Origin: Intestinibacillus massiliensis
GTDB lineage: Bacteria > Bacillota > Clostridia > Oscillospirales > Butyricicoccaceae
Direction of reading: 5' to 3'
NCBI GenBank assembly: GCA_029267335.1
Contig: JAJUJC010000004.1
Span: 183,160-247,159, forward strand
DNA length: 64,000 nt
Shown: piece by piece, positions 15,079 to 22,421 of the stretch
How positions within the stretch are numbered: the first letter of the stretch is position 1
Layout: every line of letters starts with the position of its first letter
Made by a program: the position numbers and the translations under genes
Notes under the pieces: generated by a model
The model's input: the letters and a program-made list of their open reading frames with translations, nothing else
What the model was told of the DNA's origin: nothing
Database searches by the model: none

Positions 15079-17097
15079 ATGTCAACCAAAACACTCGCCA
15101 TCATCGGCAACCCCAACAGCGGCAAGACGACGCTTTTCAACCGTCTGACCGGCTCCAATCAGCACGTCGGCAACTGGCCGGGCGTGACGGTCGACCGCAA
15201 GACCGGGCACATCACGCACAAGGGCCGGCAGCTCGATATGGTCGATCTGCCGGGCATCTATTCCCTTTCCCCTTACACACAGGAGGAGATCATCGCACGC
15301 GAGTTCGTGTTGTCGGACGAGCTGGACGGCATCCTCAACATCGTAGACGCGTCGAATTTGGAGCGCAACCTCTATCTGACGCTGCAACTCATCGCGCTCG
15401 GTCTGCCTATGGTCGTCGCCCTCGGCTTTATGGACGATTGCCGCGCGCAGGGCATCGAGATCGACTGCGCGCGCCTGTCCGACCTGCTCGGCGTGCTTGT
15501 TGTACCGATCTCCGCGAAAAAGGGCGAAAACATCGAAGCGCTGCTCGATCTGCTGACGGGCGACATGCAGCCTCCCAAGCGGCAGCCGCCTTATCTGCAC
15601 GGGGTCGGCGCGGGGATCACCAAGGCGGCGAAGGCGCTCGAGCCGCTCCCGCTGCGCCGCGCAAGTCTGCCGTTTTACGCGGCCAAATTTCTCGAGGGCG
15701 ACGCGCGCATGTGCGAGCAGGTCGCGCTGCCGCCCGACACCGCACACGAAATCGACACGATCGCGTGCGGTCTGTCGAGCCACGGCGTGAGCGGCGACCG
15801 CGAGATGATCTTTGCAGATGCGCTCTATGACTACATTGAGGACGCGGTACAGCAGGCGGTGCACCGTCCAGAGCATCCGCCGCTCACGATGACCGAAAAA
15901 ATCGACCGCGTCGTTATCAATAAGTGGCTTGCGCTGCCCATCTTCGCGCTGCTCATGTTTGTGATGTTTGCAACGACGTTCGGGCCGCTCGGCAGCTTTC
16001 TAAAGGACGGACTGGAAACCCTCATCAACGGTGTGCTCGCGCCGTGGGTTCGCACGACCCTTGAGGGCGCGCACGCCGCGCCGTGGCTCATCGGGCTGCT
16101 GTGCGACGGTATTATCGCGGGCGTAGGCGGCGTGGTCAGCTTCCTGCCGCAGATCGTCATTTTGTTTTTCTTCCTGTCCATACTCGAGGACACGGGATAT
16201 CTCGCGCGCATTGCATTCATTATGGACACGCTGCTGCGCAAAATCGGTCTGTCGGGAAAGAGCTTTGTGCCCATGCTCATGGGCTTCGGCTGCACCACGC
16301 CCGCGGTCATGGCAGCGCGCACCATGGAAAACGAAAAAGACCGCCGCATGACCATCATGCTCACGCCCTTCATGTCGTGCGGCGCGAAGCTGCCGGTCTA
16401 TGCGCTGTTTTCCGCAGCGCTTTTCCCGGCGCACGCAGGACTTGTCACGTTCAGTCTGTACATTCTGGGCATTGTGATCGCGGTGTTTGCGGGTTTCCTG
16501 CTCAAACACACGCTCTTCCGCGGCGTTTCCGCAGGATTTGTACTCGAACTGCCCCCTTACCGTCTGCCCACCTTCAAGGGTACGGTGCGCAACATGTGGG
16601 ACAAGGCGCGCGACTTCGTGACCAAGGCGGGCACAGTCATCTTCCTGATGAGTATCATCATCTGGCTGCTGCAAAACTTCAGCCCCGCACTACAGCCGAC
16701 GGGCGACACCGCGCACAGCATTCTCGGCGTATTCGGCACGATGATCGCACCGATCTTTGCCCCGCTCGGTTTTGGTCAGTGGCAGGCGTCGGTCTCGCTG
16801 CTGACCGGTCTTGTGGCCAAAGAGGCGGTCGTGTCAACGATGAGTGTACTCTACGGTGCGGGGGGCAACACCGCGGTGCTCGGTTCTCTGCTCGGGCAGG
16901 TGTTCACACCGCTCGCGGGCTACTCCTTTTTGGTGTTTACGCTGCTGTACATGCCATGCATGTCCGCATTTGCAACCATTCGCCGCGAAATGGGCGGCAT
17001 GAAATGGGCGCTCGGCTCTGCGGCATTCCAGACAACGCTCGCCTACGGGATCGCATATCTCATCTATCAAATCGGGCGGCTGTTTGTGGGCGTCTAA
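15079..17097 (+). CDS. feoB: Ferrous iron transport protein B
   Basis: A 672-residue FeoB. The N-terminal G domain has G1 GNPNSGKT (residues 10-17), G3 DLPG (56-59) and a G5-like ISAKKG. The G4 position reads GFMD (116-119) where NxxD is expected, so the guanine-contacting Asn is Gly. The membrane domain has the two gate motifs, GFGCTTPAVMAARTMEN and LLTGLVAKEAVVSTM, containing the conserved Cys. It imports Fe(II) across the cytoplasmic membrane. It forms an operon with feoA and a DtxR-like repressor that starts 12 bases later. Confidence 0.95.
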   Translation: MSTKTLAIIGNPNSGKTTLFNRLTGSNQHVGNWPGVTVDRKTGHITHKGRQLDMVDLPGIYSLSPYTQEEIIAREFVLSDELDGILNIVDASNLERNLYLTLQLIALGLPMVVALGFMDDCRAQGIEIDCARLSDLLGVLVVPISAKKGENIEALLDLLTGDMQPPKRQPPYLHGVGAGITKAAKALEPLPLRRASLPFYAAKFLEGDARMCEQVALPPDTAHEIDTIACGLSSHGVSGDREMIFADALYDYIEDAVQQAVHRPEHPPLTMTEKIDRVVINKWLALPIFALLMFVMFATTFGPLGSFLKDGLETLINGVLAPWVRTTLEGAHAAPWLIGLLCDGIIAGVGGVVSFLPQIVILFFFLSILEDTGYLARIAFIMDTLLRKIGLSGKSFVPMLMGFGCTTPAVMAARTMENEKDRRMTIMLTPFMSCGAKLPVYALFSAALFPAHAGLVTFSLYILGIVIAVFAGFLLKHTLFRGVSAGFVLELPPYRLPTFKGTVRNMWDKARDFVTKAGTVIFLMSIIIWLLQNFSPALQPTGDTAHSILGVFGTMIAPIFAPLGFGQWQASVSLLTGLVAKEAVVSTMSVLYGAGGNTAVLGSLLGQVFTPLAGYSFLVFTLLYMPCMSAFATIRREMGGMKWALGSAAFQTTLAYGIAYLIYQIGRLFVGV

Positions 17098-17109
17098 GCG
17101 AGGTATATC

Positions 17110-17496
17110 ATGAAAGAATTACGAGAATCGGGTGAAAATTACCTGGAAGTCATTCTCGACATCTCCCGAGAGTGCGGTGAAGTGCGCTCCATCGAGATCG
17201 CGCGCCGCGTCGGCGTGTCGCGTGCGAGCGTGAGCAAAGCGCTCGGCGTACTGCGCGAAGCGGGCTTTGTCGAGCCGTCTTACTACGGAGAAGTGGTACT
17301 GACTGCCGCCGGACGTGCACGCGCCCAGCAGGTTCGCGCGCGGCACGACCTGCTATGCAGTTTTTTACGCGATGGTCTGGGCGTGGAAGCGGAGATTGCC
17401 GCACACGACGCCTGCCGTATCGAACATGTGGTCAGCGAGGAACTGCTTTCACACATTTCGCACTGGATGGAGGACAAACAACATGAAAACTCCTGA
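17110..17496 (+). CDS. DtxR/MntR-family metal-dependent repressor
   Basis: A 128-residue protein. The N-terminal winged helix (ENYLEVILDI, then VGVSRASVSKALGVLREAGFV, residues ~8-58) and a metal-binding/dimerisation part with the conserved pattern RHDLLCSFL ... AEIAAHDACRIEHVVSEEL place it in the IdeR/MntR family. The short length means that the SH3-like third domain is absent, as in MntR. It probably senses Fe(II) or Mn(II) and controls the feo operon through the dyad at 14793. It overlaps the next gene by 14 bases. Confidence 0.9.
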   Translation: MKELRESGENYLEVILDISRECGEVRSIEIARRVGVSRASVSKALGVLREAGFVEPSYYGEVVLTAAGRARAQQVRARHDLLCSFLRDGLGVEAEIAAHDACRIEHVVSEELLSHISHWMEDKQHENS

Positions 17497-18298
17497 TATT
17501 CGCCTGATCGCCGCGGATATGGACGGTACGCTGCTCGACAGCGCCAAGCGCATGCCCGCAGGCATGTTCGAGCGTATCCGCGCACTGCACGCACGCGGCA
17601 TCCGCTTCGTCGCGGCGAGCGGCAGACAGTACTACGACCTGCTGCGCAACTTCCCCGGTATGGAGGACGATATGCTCTTCCTCGCGGAAAACGGCGCGAT
17701 GGTCGTCGGCGAGCGCAGCGTGCTTTATCTCAGCGAGCTTCCCTATGAGCAGCTTGCCGAACCGGTGCGCCTCGTTCGCACCCTGCCTGACGCGCATCCC
17801 ATCCTGTGCGGCGCGGAAAGCGCATATTACGAGGGGGATGTGCCCATCCTGCGCGAAAATGCGCAGATGTATTATGCGCGACTGCAACATGTGCCCGACG
17901 TGCTCGAAGCGGCAAAGCACGACCATATCTGCAAGATCGCGGTATTTCGCCACCGCACGATCGAGGATGAGGTCTACCCCGCGCTCAAGCGCTTCGAGGG
18001 CGCGTTTCAGGTCGTGCTGTCGGGCGACAGCTGGGTCGATCTCATGCTGCCGGGCGTCAACAAGGGCAGCGCGATGCGGCAGCTTCAGCAGCGCTTCGGG
18101 CTGACCCCCGACCAGTGCATGGCATTCGGAGACTACCTCAACGACCGTGAGCTGATGCAGTCGGTCACCCATTCCTACGGCATGGCGAACGGACACCCCG
18201 ACCTGCTCGCGGTCAGCCGCTACCGCGCGCCGTCCAATGACGAATCCGGCGTTGCCCGCGTGCTGGACGAGCTGTTTTTCAGTCATCCTGCCGATTGA
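17483..18298 (+). CDS. HAD-superfamily Cof-type phosphatase
   Basis: A 271-residue type IIB HAD hydrolase. Motif I is DMDGTLLDS (near residue 12), motif II VAASGR (~45), motif III a Lys in LMLPGVNKGSAM (~195) and motif IV GDYLNDREL (~218). The cap domain lies between motifs II and III. These enzymes hydrolyse sugar phosphates, flavin or nucleotide phosphates; the substrate is not predictable. The chosen ATG has GGATGGAGG upstream inside the repressor gene. Its stop codon is part of the -35 element of the next promoter. Confidence 0.9.
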   Translation: MKTPDIRLIAADMDGTLLDSAKRMPAGMFERIRALHARGIRFVAASGRQYYDLLRNFPGMEDDMLFLAENGAMVVGERSVLYLSELPYEQLAEPVRLVRTLPDAHPILCGAESAYYEGDVPILRENAQMYYARLQHVPDVLEAAKHDHICKIAVFRHRTIEDEVYPALKRFEGAFQVVLSGDSWVDLMLPGVNKGSAMRQLQQRFGLTPDQCMAFGDYLNDRELMQSVTHSYGMANGHPDLLAVSRYRAPSNDESGVARVLDELFFSHPAD

Positions 18299-18323
18299 CT
18301 TTATTACCTCCAAATCGTATAAT
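18295..18323 (+). promoter_or_regulatory. Sigma-A promoter of the riboswitch-folate transporter unit
   Basis: TTGACT (18295-18300), 17-base spacer, TATAAT (18318-18323). The -35 overlaps the TGA of the phosphatase gene. Confidence 0.85.
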
Positions 18324-18334
18324 ATGCGCATACA

Positions 18335-18440
18335 AGCAGAGTAGATGTCCGCGCGTAAAGTGCCGGTGAAACGGGGAGTTGTTCATCGGACGAAAGGGAG
18401 CGAAAGCCTCCTTGCGGTGCGGTCGTCGCATCCCGCTGCT
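18335..18440 (+). ncRNA. Tetrahydrofolate (THF) riboswitch
   Basis: The outer stem is AGCAG (18335-18339) with CTGCT (18436-18440). Next inside, GATG pairs with CATC, and GTCCG pairs with CGGAC. The conserved single-stranded segments GAGTAGATG, GCGTAAAGTGCC, GGACGAAAG and CGGTGCGG match the THF riboswitch consensus as I know it. It lies between a consensus promoter and a folate-type ECF transporter gene, the expected target. A downstream stem (CGGACA 18450-18455 with TGTCCG 18469-18474, then AATTTT) and the GGAGG at 18506 are candidate expression platforms. Confidence 0.88.
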
Positions 18441-18519
18441 GCAACAATGCGGACATTTTCAGCACTTCTGTCCGAATTTTGCAGCAACCGCTGCTCAATT
18501 CATACGGAGGTGTTTTTTT

Positions 18520-19092
18520 ATGCAAAAAACCAAAAATCTCTTCGTGCGCTCGCTGCACGAACTTAAAAACCCGCGTTGCCTCGTCGTGACGGCATTGTTC
18601 ATCGCGCTCAATGTCACACTCGATCTGCTGCGCATTCGCATCCAGCTCACGCCTGATCTGCGCATCGGCATTGGTTTTGTGCTCAACGCGTCCATCGGCA
18701 TGCTGTTCGGCCCGACAGTCGGTATCATGGCGGGCTTCTCCACCGATGTACTCGGCTATCTGGTCAACTCCGGGGGTGGCGCATATTTTCCGGGCTACAC
18801 CCTGACCGCAATGCTTGGTGGGCTGATCTACGGTCTGTGGCTCTACCCGCGCAAGCCCGGTCGTCTGCGTGCACTCGGCGCAAAGACCTGCGTCAACCTG
18901 TTCTGCAACATCGGTCTCAACACCGTGTGGGCAAGTATGACCGGCGGAAAAGCCCTGATGGTTCTCCTGCCCGCTCGTGCCCTCAAAAACCTCATTCTGC
19001 TGCCCTTTGAGGTCGTGCTGCTTTACGTCGTCACCAATCTTGTCCTGAAACTCTATGAACGCGCGGGACTGTCCACCGCATCCGAAGCATAA
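18520..19092 (+). CDS. folT: Folate-specific ECF transporter substrate-binding subunit
   Basis: A 190-residue membrane protein with about five to six helices. An N-terminal RCLVVTALFIALNVTLDLLRI segment carries the AxxxA-type motif that docks S subunits to EcfT, followed by FGPTVGIMAGFSTDVLGYLV and a GGAYFPGYTLTAMLGGLIYG region typical of FolT. The substrate assignment rests mainly on the THF riboswitch directly upstream. The ATPase and EcfT subunits are not nearby and must be encoded elsewhere, as in group II ECF transporters. GGAGG precedes the ATG. Confidence 0.9.
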   Translation: MQKTKNLFVRSLHELKNPRCLVVTALFIALNVTLDLLRIRIQLTPDLRIGIGFVLNASIGMLFGPTVGIMAGFSTDVLGYLVNSGGGAYFPGYTLTAMLGGLIYGLWLYPRKPGRLRALGAKTCVNLFCNIGLNTVWASMTGGKALMVLLPARALKNLILLPFEVVLLYVVTNLVLKLYERAGLSTASEA

Positions 19093-19136
19093 AAAAGCCC
19101 CCGCAGCACTTGAACTCCCTGTGCGGCGGGGGCTTT
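19092..19136 (+). terminator. Terminator after folT
   Basis: AGCCCCCGC pairs with GCGGGGGCT, preceded by an A-run and followed by TTT. The loop is about 19 bases. Confidence 0.75.
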
Positions 19137-19144
19137 CCCTGTAT

Positions 19145-19185
19145 CAAAAAAAGAGGTGCATTCCGGTCGGAATGCACCTCTTTTC
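19145..19185. terminator. Bidirectional terminator
   Basis: AAAAGAGGTGCATTCC and GGAATGCACCTCTTTT form a perfect stem. It ends both the folT unit and the reverse-strand gene that follows. Confidence 0.88.
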
Positions 19186-19208
19186 AAATGTCCAGTATGT
19201 GCTATGAT

Positions 19209-19484
19209 TCAGCCCGCAAGCAGATCTCTCATCTGCGCGCGCGCCTGCCGTTCGCTCAGCGGCGTGCCGCCCTCGCATTCAAAATACGCGACGACATCCT
19301 GCCACGCCCGCAGCGAATAGCATCCCTCGGGAAGCTGTTCCAGTGTTTGTAGCACACACTCCCTGTCGATGTCTGACCTGCGCAGATCCGACAGATAGAT
19401 ACATCCCATGCGCGCGGAGAGATACTCCAGTAGATCACCGTTTCCATCCTCTCGCATTGCGTCTGGCATCTCCCTTCCTGTCAT
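19209..19484 (-). CDS. Hypothetical protein, 91 residues
   Basis: A reverse-strand frame starting at an ATG with GGGAG five bases upstream and ending just before a shared terminator. The protein is acidic, probably helical and cytosolic, with no membrane segment. It shows no motif that I recognise; visible segments are YLSARMGCIYLSDLRRSDID and a C-terminal ERQARAQMRDLL. The gene lies 36 bases downstream of the tautomerase gene and may be co-transcribed with it. Confidence 0.6.
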   Translation of the reverse strand: MTGREMPDAMREDGNGDLLEYLSARMGCIYLSDLRRSDIDRECVLQTLEQLPEGCYSLRAWQDVVAYFECEGGTPLSERQARAQMRDLLAG

Positions 19485-19520
19485 CTCTGCTCCCGTATTG
19501 TTTTGTGCGCGCGCAGCACG

Positions 19521-19865
19521 TTATTTCATCGTGCCGCGGGTGCCCCAGTTGTCATATTCGCTGAAATTGAGATACATGCCGTCCGCCGGAATGCCGGTCG
19601 CCTGTGACACGACCGCAAACGCCGCCTCGGTGAACGCGCGCTTTGCTTCAAGGTCGGTATGCCCGTAGATCTTCACATCGAGATATGCGGTATGCGCGAG
19701 CTTCTCCCCTGCCATGTAGATGGTATGGCGGTCGGAAATGTCGATCATAAGCGCCTTTTCACTTTTTCCGGGGATGACCGCGATGCGATCTCCCAAACCG
19801 CGCTTGATTTCGTCCTTCTGCGTGTCCGTCAGTTCGCCGGTCACATTCACACTGATATAAGGCAT
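19521..19865 (-). CDS. MIF-like tautomerase
   Basis: A 114-residue member of the macrophage-migration-inhibitory-factor/4-oxalocrotonate tautomerase superfamily. It begins MPYISVNV, so the catalytic Pro becomes N-terminal after Met removal. It has an internal Lys-rich strand (GKSEKALMIDI) and ends in the MIF-like EYDNWGTRGTM. Such enzymes tautomerise phenylpyruvate-type keto-enols; the physiological substrate in bacteria is uncertain. GGAGGG precedes the start, and a sigma-A promoter is visible upstream. Confidence 0.9.
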   Translation of the reverse strand: MPYISVNVTGELTDTQKDEIKRGLGDRIAVIPGKSEKALMIDISDRHTIYMAGEKLAHTAYLDVKIYGHTDLEAKRAFTEAAFAVVSQATGIPADGMYLNFSEYDNWGTRGTMK

Positions 19866-19931
19866 TGTGATACGCCCTCCGATTTTCTGAAACGTTTTTC
19901 ATCGGCACCACTTTCGACGCCGTTCATTAAA

Positions 19932-19959
19932 ATTATAACACAGCCGTGCGTGCACGCAA
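19932..19959 (-). promoter_or_regulatory. Sigma-A promoter of the tautomerase gene
   Basis: Reverse strand: TTGCGT (19954-19959), 16-base spacer, TATAAT (19932-19937). Confidence 0.65.
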
Positions 19960-20086
19960 GATGCATTCCGGATATTTTCGTATTTTTTAACCGTCTGTAA
20001 ATTTTGTCGGAATGTCTCGCACGGCGCGCGTGTTTGTGGTATCATAAAGCATAGAAAACCATTATGATGCAATTAGGATTGGTATT

Positions 20087-21052
20087 ATGGATATCAAATG
20101 CACCCAAAACATGTTCCGCAGCGCGAGCGGCTGCAGCGATATCACCTATTATATTCTGCGGCCGGAAGGCGTTGAGCTGCGCGGCATCGTACAAATTTCA
20201 CATGGCGTGTGCGATTATTTCTCGCGCTATACGCAGTTTGCGAAGTATCTTTGCGGTCTGGGTTTCATTGTATGCGGCAACGACCACCTCGGTCACGGCT
20301 GCTCCGCAGCAAAGAGCACCGATCTGGGCTTTTTTGCGCCGCGGGACGGCTGGCGGTATCTGGTCGACGACATGGAAACGCTGCATGCGCTCATGCGCAC
20401 GCGGTATCCCAACCTGCCTTATTTCACGCTTGGGCACTCTATGGGCTCGTTCGTGACGCGGCTGCATGCCGCACAGCACGGCACGGAACTGCGCGGCATG
20501 ATCGTGCTCGGCACCGCAGGACCGAATCCGTTCGCACGCACGGCGGTGCGTCTGGCAAATTCGGTCGCACATTCGCGCGGCACGACCTATCGCAGCGCGT
20601 TTTTGTCCCGCCTTACCTACAACAACTTTAACCGCAAGATCAAAGACAGCGTGACGCCTTTCGACTGGATCTCGCGCGACAAGCAGGTCGTCGAACTGTT
20701 TTTATCCGACGAAAAATGCAACTTCATGCTGACCGCCGCAGGCTATCGCGATTTTTTCTCGCTGCTGCTGCACGCGAACACACCAAAATGCTACAAGAGC
20801 ACGCCGCGTGCACTCCCGCTGCTGCTGCTTTCGGGCGATATGGATCCGGTCGGCTCCTACGGCGAGGGCGTGCGGCAGGTCGCAAATCTCTATCGCGGCG
20901 CAGGCGTGCGCGATCTCGACGTGATCTTCTACAAGGGCGGGCGGCACGACCTGCTCAACGAGGTGAACAGCGCCGAGGTGTTCGGTGACATTTCACGCTG
21001 GCTGGAACGACAACTACGGGAACACAAGGAGGACGTCCCCCCATGCTTCTGA
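20087..21052 (+). CDS. Alpha/beta hydrolase, monoacylglycerol-lipase (PldB) type
   Basis: A 321-residue serine hydrolase. The nucleophile elbow is GHSMGSFV (~residue 117), the acid lies in LLSGDMDPVG and the His in KGGRHDLLNE. The N-terminal QISHGVCDYFSRY marks the oxyanion-side strand as in lysophospholipase/monoacylglycerol lipase homologues. No signal peptide is seen, so it acts in the cytoplasm on lysolipids, monoglycerides or small esters. The ribosome site is weak. Its end overlaps the YbjQ-like gene by 10 bases. Confidence 0.92.
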   Translation: MDIKCTQNMFRSASGCSDITYYILRPEGVELRGIVQISHGVCDYFSRYTQFAKYLCGLGFIVCGNDHLGHGCSAAKSTDLGFFAPRDGWRYLVDDMETLHALMRTRYPNLPYFTLGHSMGSFVTRLHAAQHGTELRGMIVLGTAGPNPFARTAVRLANSVAHSRGTTYRSAFLSRLTYNNFNRKIKDSVTPFDWISRDKQVVELFLSDEKCNFMLTAAGYRDFFSLLLHANTPKCYKSTPRALPLLLLSGDMDPVGSYGEGVRQVANLYRGAGVRDLDVIFYKGGRHDLLNEVNSAEVFGDISRWLERQLREHKEDVPPCF

Positions 21053-21354
21053 CAACCACCGAAACCATCCCCGGGCATACCTACGAAATTTTGGGACTGG
21101 TGCGCGGCAGCACCGTGCAGTGTAAAAACTTCGGACATGATTTTTTTGCGGGGCTGCAAAATCTGGTCGGCGGTGAAATGGATTCCTACACCGACCTCAT
21201 GAACGAATCTCGAGAGGTCGCTACCCGCCGTATGTCCAGAGAGGCACAAGCCCTCGGCGCGGATGCGATTGTTGGCGTGCGTTACAACAGCTCTGAAATT
21301 GCACAGGGCGCCGCCGAAGTCATGGCATATGGCACTGCGGTGCGGCTTGTATGA
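21043..21354 (+). CDS. YbjQ/UPF0145 family protein
   Basis: A 103-residue protein of the YbjQ family (also called putative heavy-metal-binding domain). Typical features are TTTETIPGHTYEILGLVRGSTV, the middle SREVATRRMSREAQALGADAIVGVRY and a short C-terminal strand. Members assemble into pentamer-like rings; no enzymatic activity is established. It is translationally coupled to the hydrolase upstream and followed by a terminator. Confidence 0.92.
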   Translation: MLLTTTETIPGHTYEILGLVRGSTVQCKNFGHDFFAGLQNLVGGEMDSYTDLMNESREVATRRMSREAQALGADAIVGVRYNSSEIAQGAAEVMAYGTAVRLV

Positions 21355-21371
21355 CAAAACCTCCCCGCAAC

Positions 21372-21412
21372 GTAAAAAGGCGTCACCGGAAGTTCCGATG
21401 ACGCTTTTTTTG
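21372..21412. terminator. Terminator between ybjQ-like gene and rpe
   Basis: AAAAAGGCGTCA and TGACGCTTTTTTT pair around GGAA/TTCC. It serves both convergent genes. Confidence 0.85.
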
Positions 21413-21418
21413 CGTTTG

Positions 21419-22102
21419 TTACTTGCTCCACTGCGCCATTTTGACGCCGTCCGCGAACTTGTCATGGAACGCGCGCACATTGCCCGCAATATCGCCGCCG
21501 AACACCGCCGAACCCGCGACGATCACGTCCGCGCCCGCCGCAACGATGTCCGCGACGTTCGCCAGCTTCGCGCCGCCGTCGATCTCAAGCTCGCAGGCAT
21601 AGCCGCCGTCCTGGATCGCCTGACGCACGGCACGGATTTTATCCATGCACTCCGGAATGAAGCCCTGTCCGCCGAAGCCCGGCTCGACCGTCATGATGAG
21701 CACCATATCGCACAGCGGCAGCAGCGGGATCAGTTCGGTCACCGGCGTGCCGGGCTTGATCGTGCAGCTCGCCTTGACGCCGGCCGCGCGAATTTTCTCC
21801 AGCTGTGCGCGCGTATCGCCGTTTGATTCCGCATGCACCGTAATGATGTCCGCACCCGCGGCGATGAAATCGTCCAGATACTGGTCGGGGTTCGAGATCA
21901 TCAGATGCACATCGAGCACCGCGTCCGTCGCCTTGCGCAGCGCCTTGACGACCGGCGCGCCGATCGTCAGGTTGGGCACAAAATGCCCATCCATGACGTC
22001 GACATGGACATATTCTGCACCCGCATCGACCGCGACCGCGATGTCGCGCGCGAGATTTGCGAAGTCCGCCGACAGGATCGACGGAGAAAGTTTGATTTGC
22101 AT
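21419..22102 (-). CDS. rpe: Ribulose-phosphate 3-epimerase
   Basis: A 227-residue TIM-barrel enzyme of the pentose phosphate pathway that interconverts ribulose-5-phosphate and xylulose-5-phosphate. Motifs are LSPSILSADF at the start, HVDVMDGHFVPN with the metal-binding His/Asp near residues 35-40, HLMI, TVEPGFGGQGF and the phosphate loop VAGSAVFGG. The start is the ATG at 22102 (GGGAGG upstream); an upstream in-frame extension lacks homology. It is monocistronic and diverges from purL. Confidence 0.96.
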   Translation of the reverse strand: MQIKLSPSILSADFANLARDIAVAVDAGAEYVHVDVMDGHFVPNLTIGAPVVKALRKATDAVLDVHLMISNPDQYLDDFIAAGADIITVHAESNGDTRAQLEKIRAAGVKASCTIKPGTPVTELIPLLPLCDMVLIMTVEPGFGGQGFIPECMDKIRAVRQAIQDGGYACELEIDGGAKLANVADIVAAGADVIVAGSAVFGGDIAGNVRAFHDKFADGVKMAQWSK

Positions 22103-22132
22103 AATAACTGGTTCCTCCCTTGTTTGCGCATG

Positions 22133-22164
22133 CACCCGCACTTAGCGCGCGGCATAGTCTGTTA
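22133..22164 (+). promoter_or_regulatory. Possible sigma-K-type promoter before a hairpin
   Basis: CACC (22133-22136), 16 bases, then CATAGTCTGTTA (22153-22164). It has the same spacing as the element before dpaA. Transcription would begin a few bases before the hairpin at 22169-22226. Confidence 0.3.
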
Positions 22165-22341
22165 CTACAGCGGCGGCACAGGCGGCTCCCGCCGCGTCTG
22201 TTCGTGGATTCATGCCGCCGCTTTTTCAGATACGGAGCCGCGCCCGACCGGACGCGGCTCCCCTTGCATCTCTATATGCATATTATACACCAATCCGTGT
22301 GGAAATCCAAGTGTTTTTGTCGTTTCGTGCGACGGTGCGCC

Positions 22342-22370
22342 TTGATTTTGCGGCAAAAAAAAGGTATGAT
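22342..22370 (+). promoter_or_regulatory. Sigma-A promoter of purL
   Basis: TTGATT (22342-22347), 17-base spacer, TATGAT (22365-22370), about 50 bases before the start codon. Confidence 0.75.
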
Positions 22371-22421
22371 AGAAATAGTTCCGGCAAAAGTGGATTTTTC
22401 CGTGGAAAAGGAGTTTACAAG

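Larger units (their letters stand above)
22103..22421. other. 319-base rpe-purL intergenic region with GC-rich hairpins
   Basis: No gene is seen. It holds a branched hairpin AGCGGCGGCA (22169-22178) / TGCCGCCGCT (22213-22222) followed by TTTT, enclosing GGCGG/CCGCC. A second hairpin is GGAGCCGCG/CGCGGCTCC (about 22234-22262). The purL promoter is at 22342-22370. A sigma-K-like sequence lies just before the first hairpin. No purine riboswitch motif could be recognised. Confidence 0.7.

Noticed and set aside
22169..22262. A purine riboswitch upstream of purL
   Set aside because: The hairpins lack the conserved loop sequences of purine riboswitches, and the promoter lies downstream of them.
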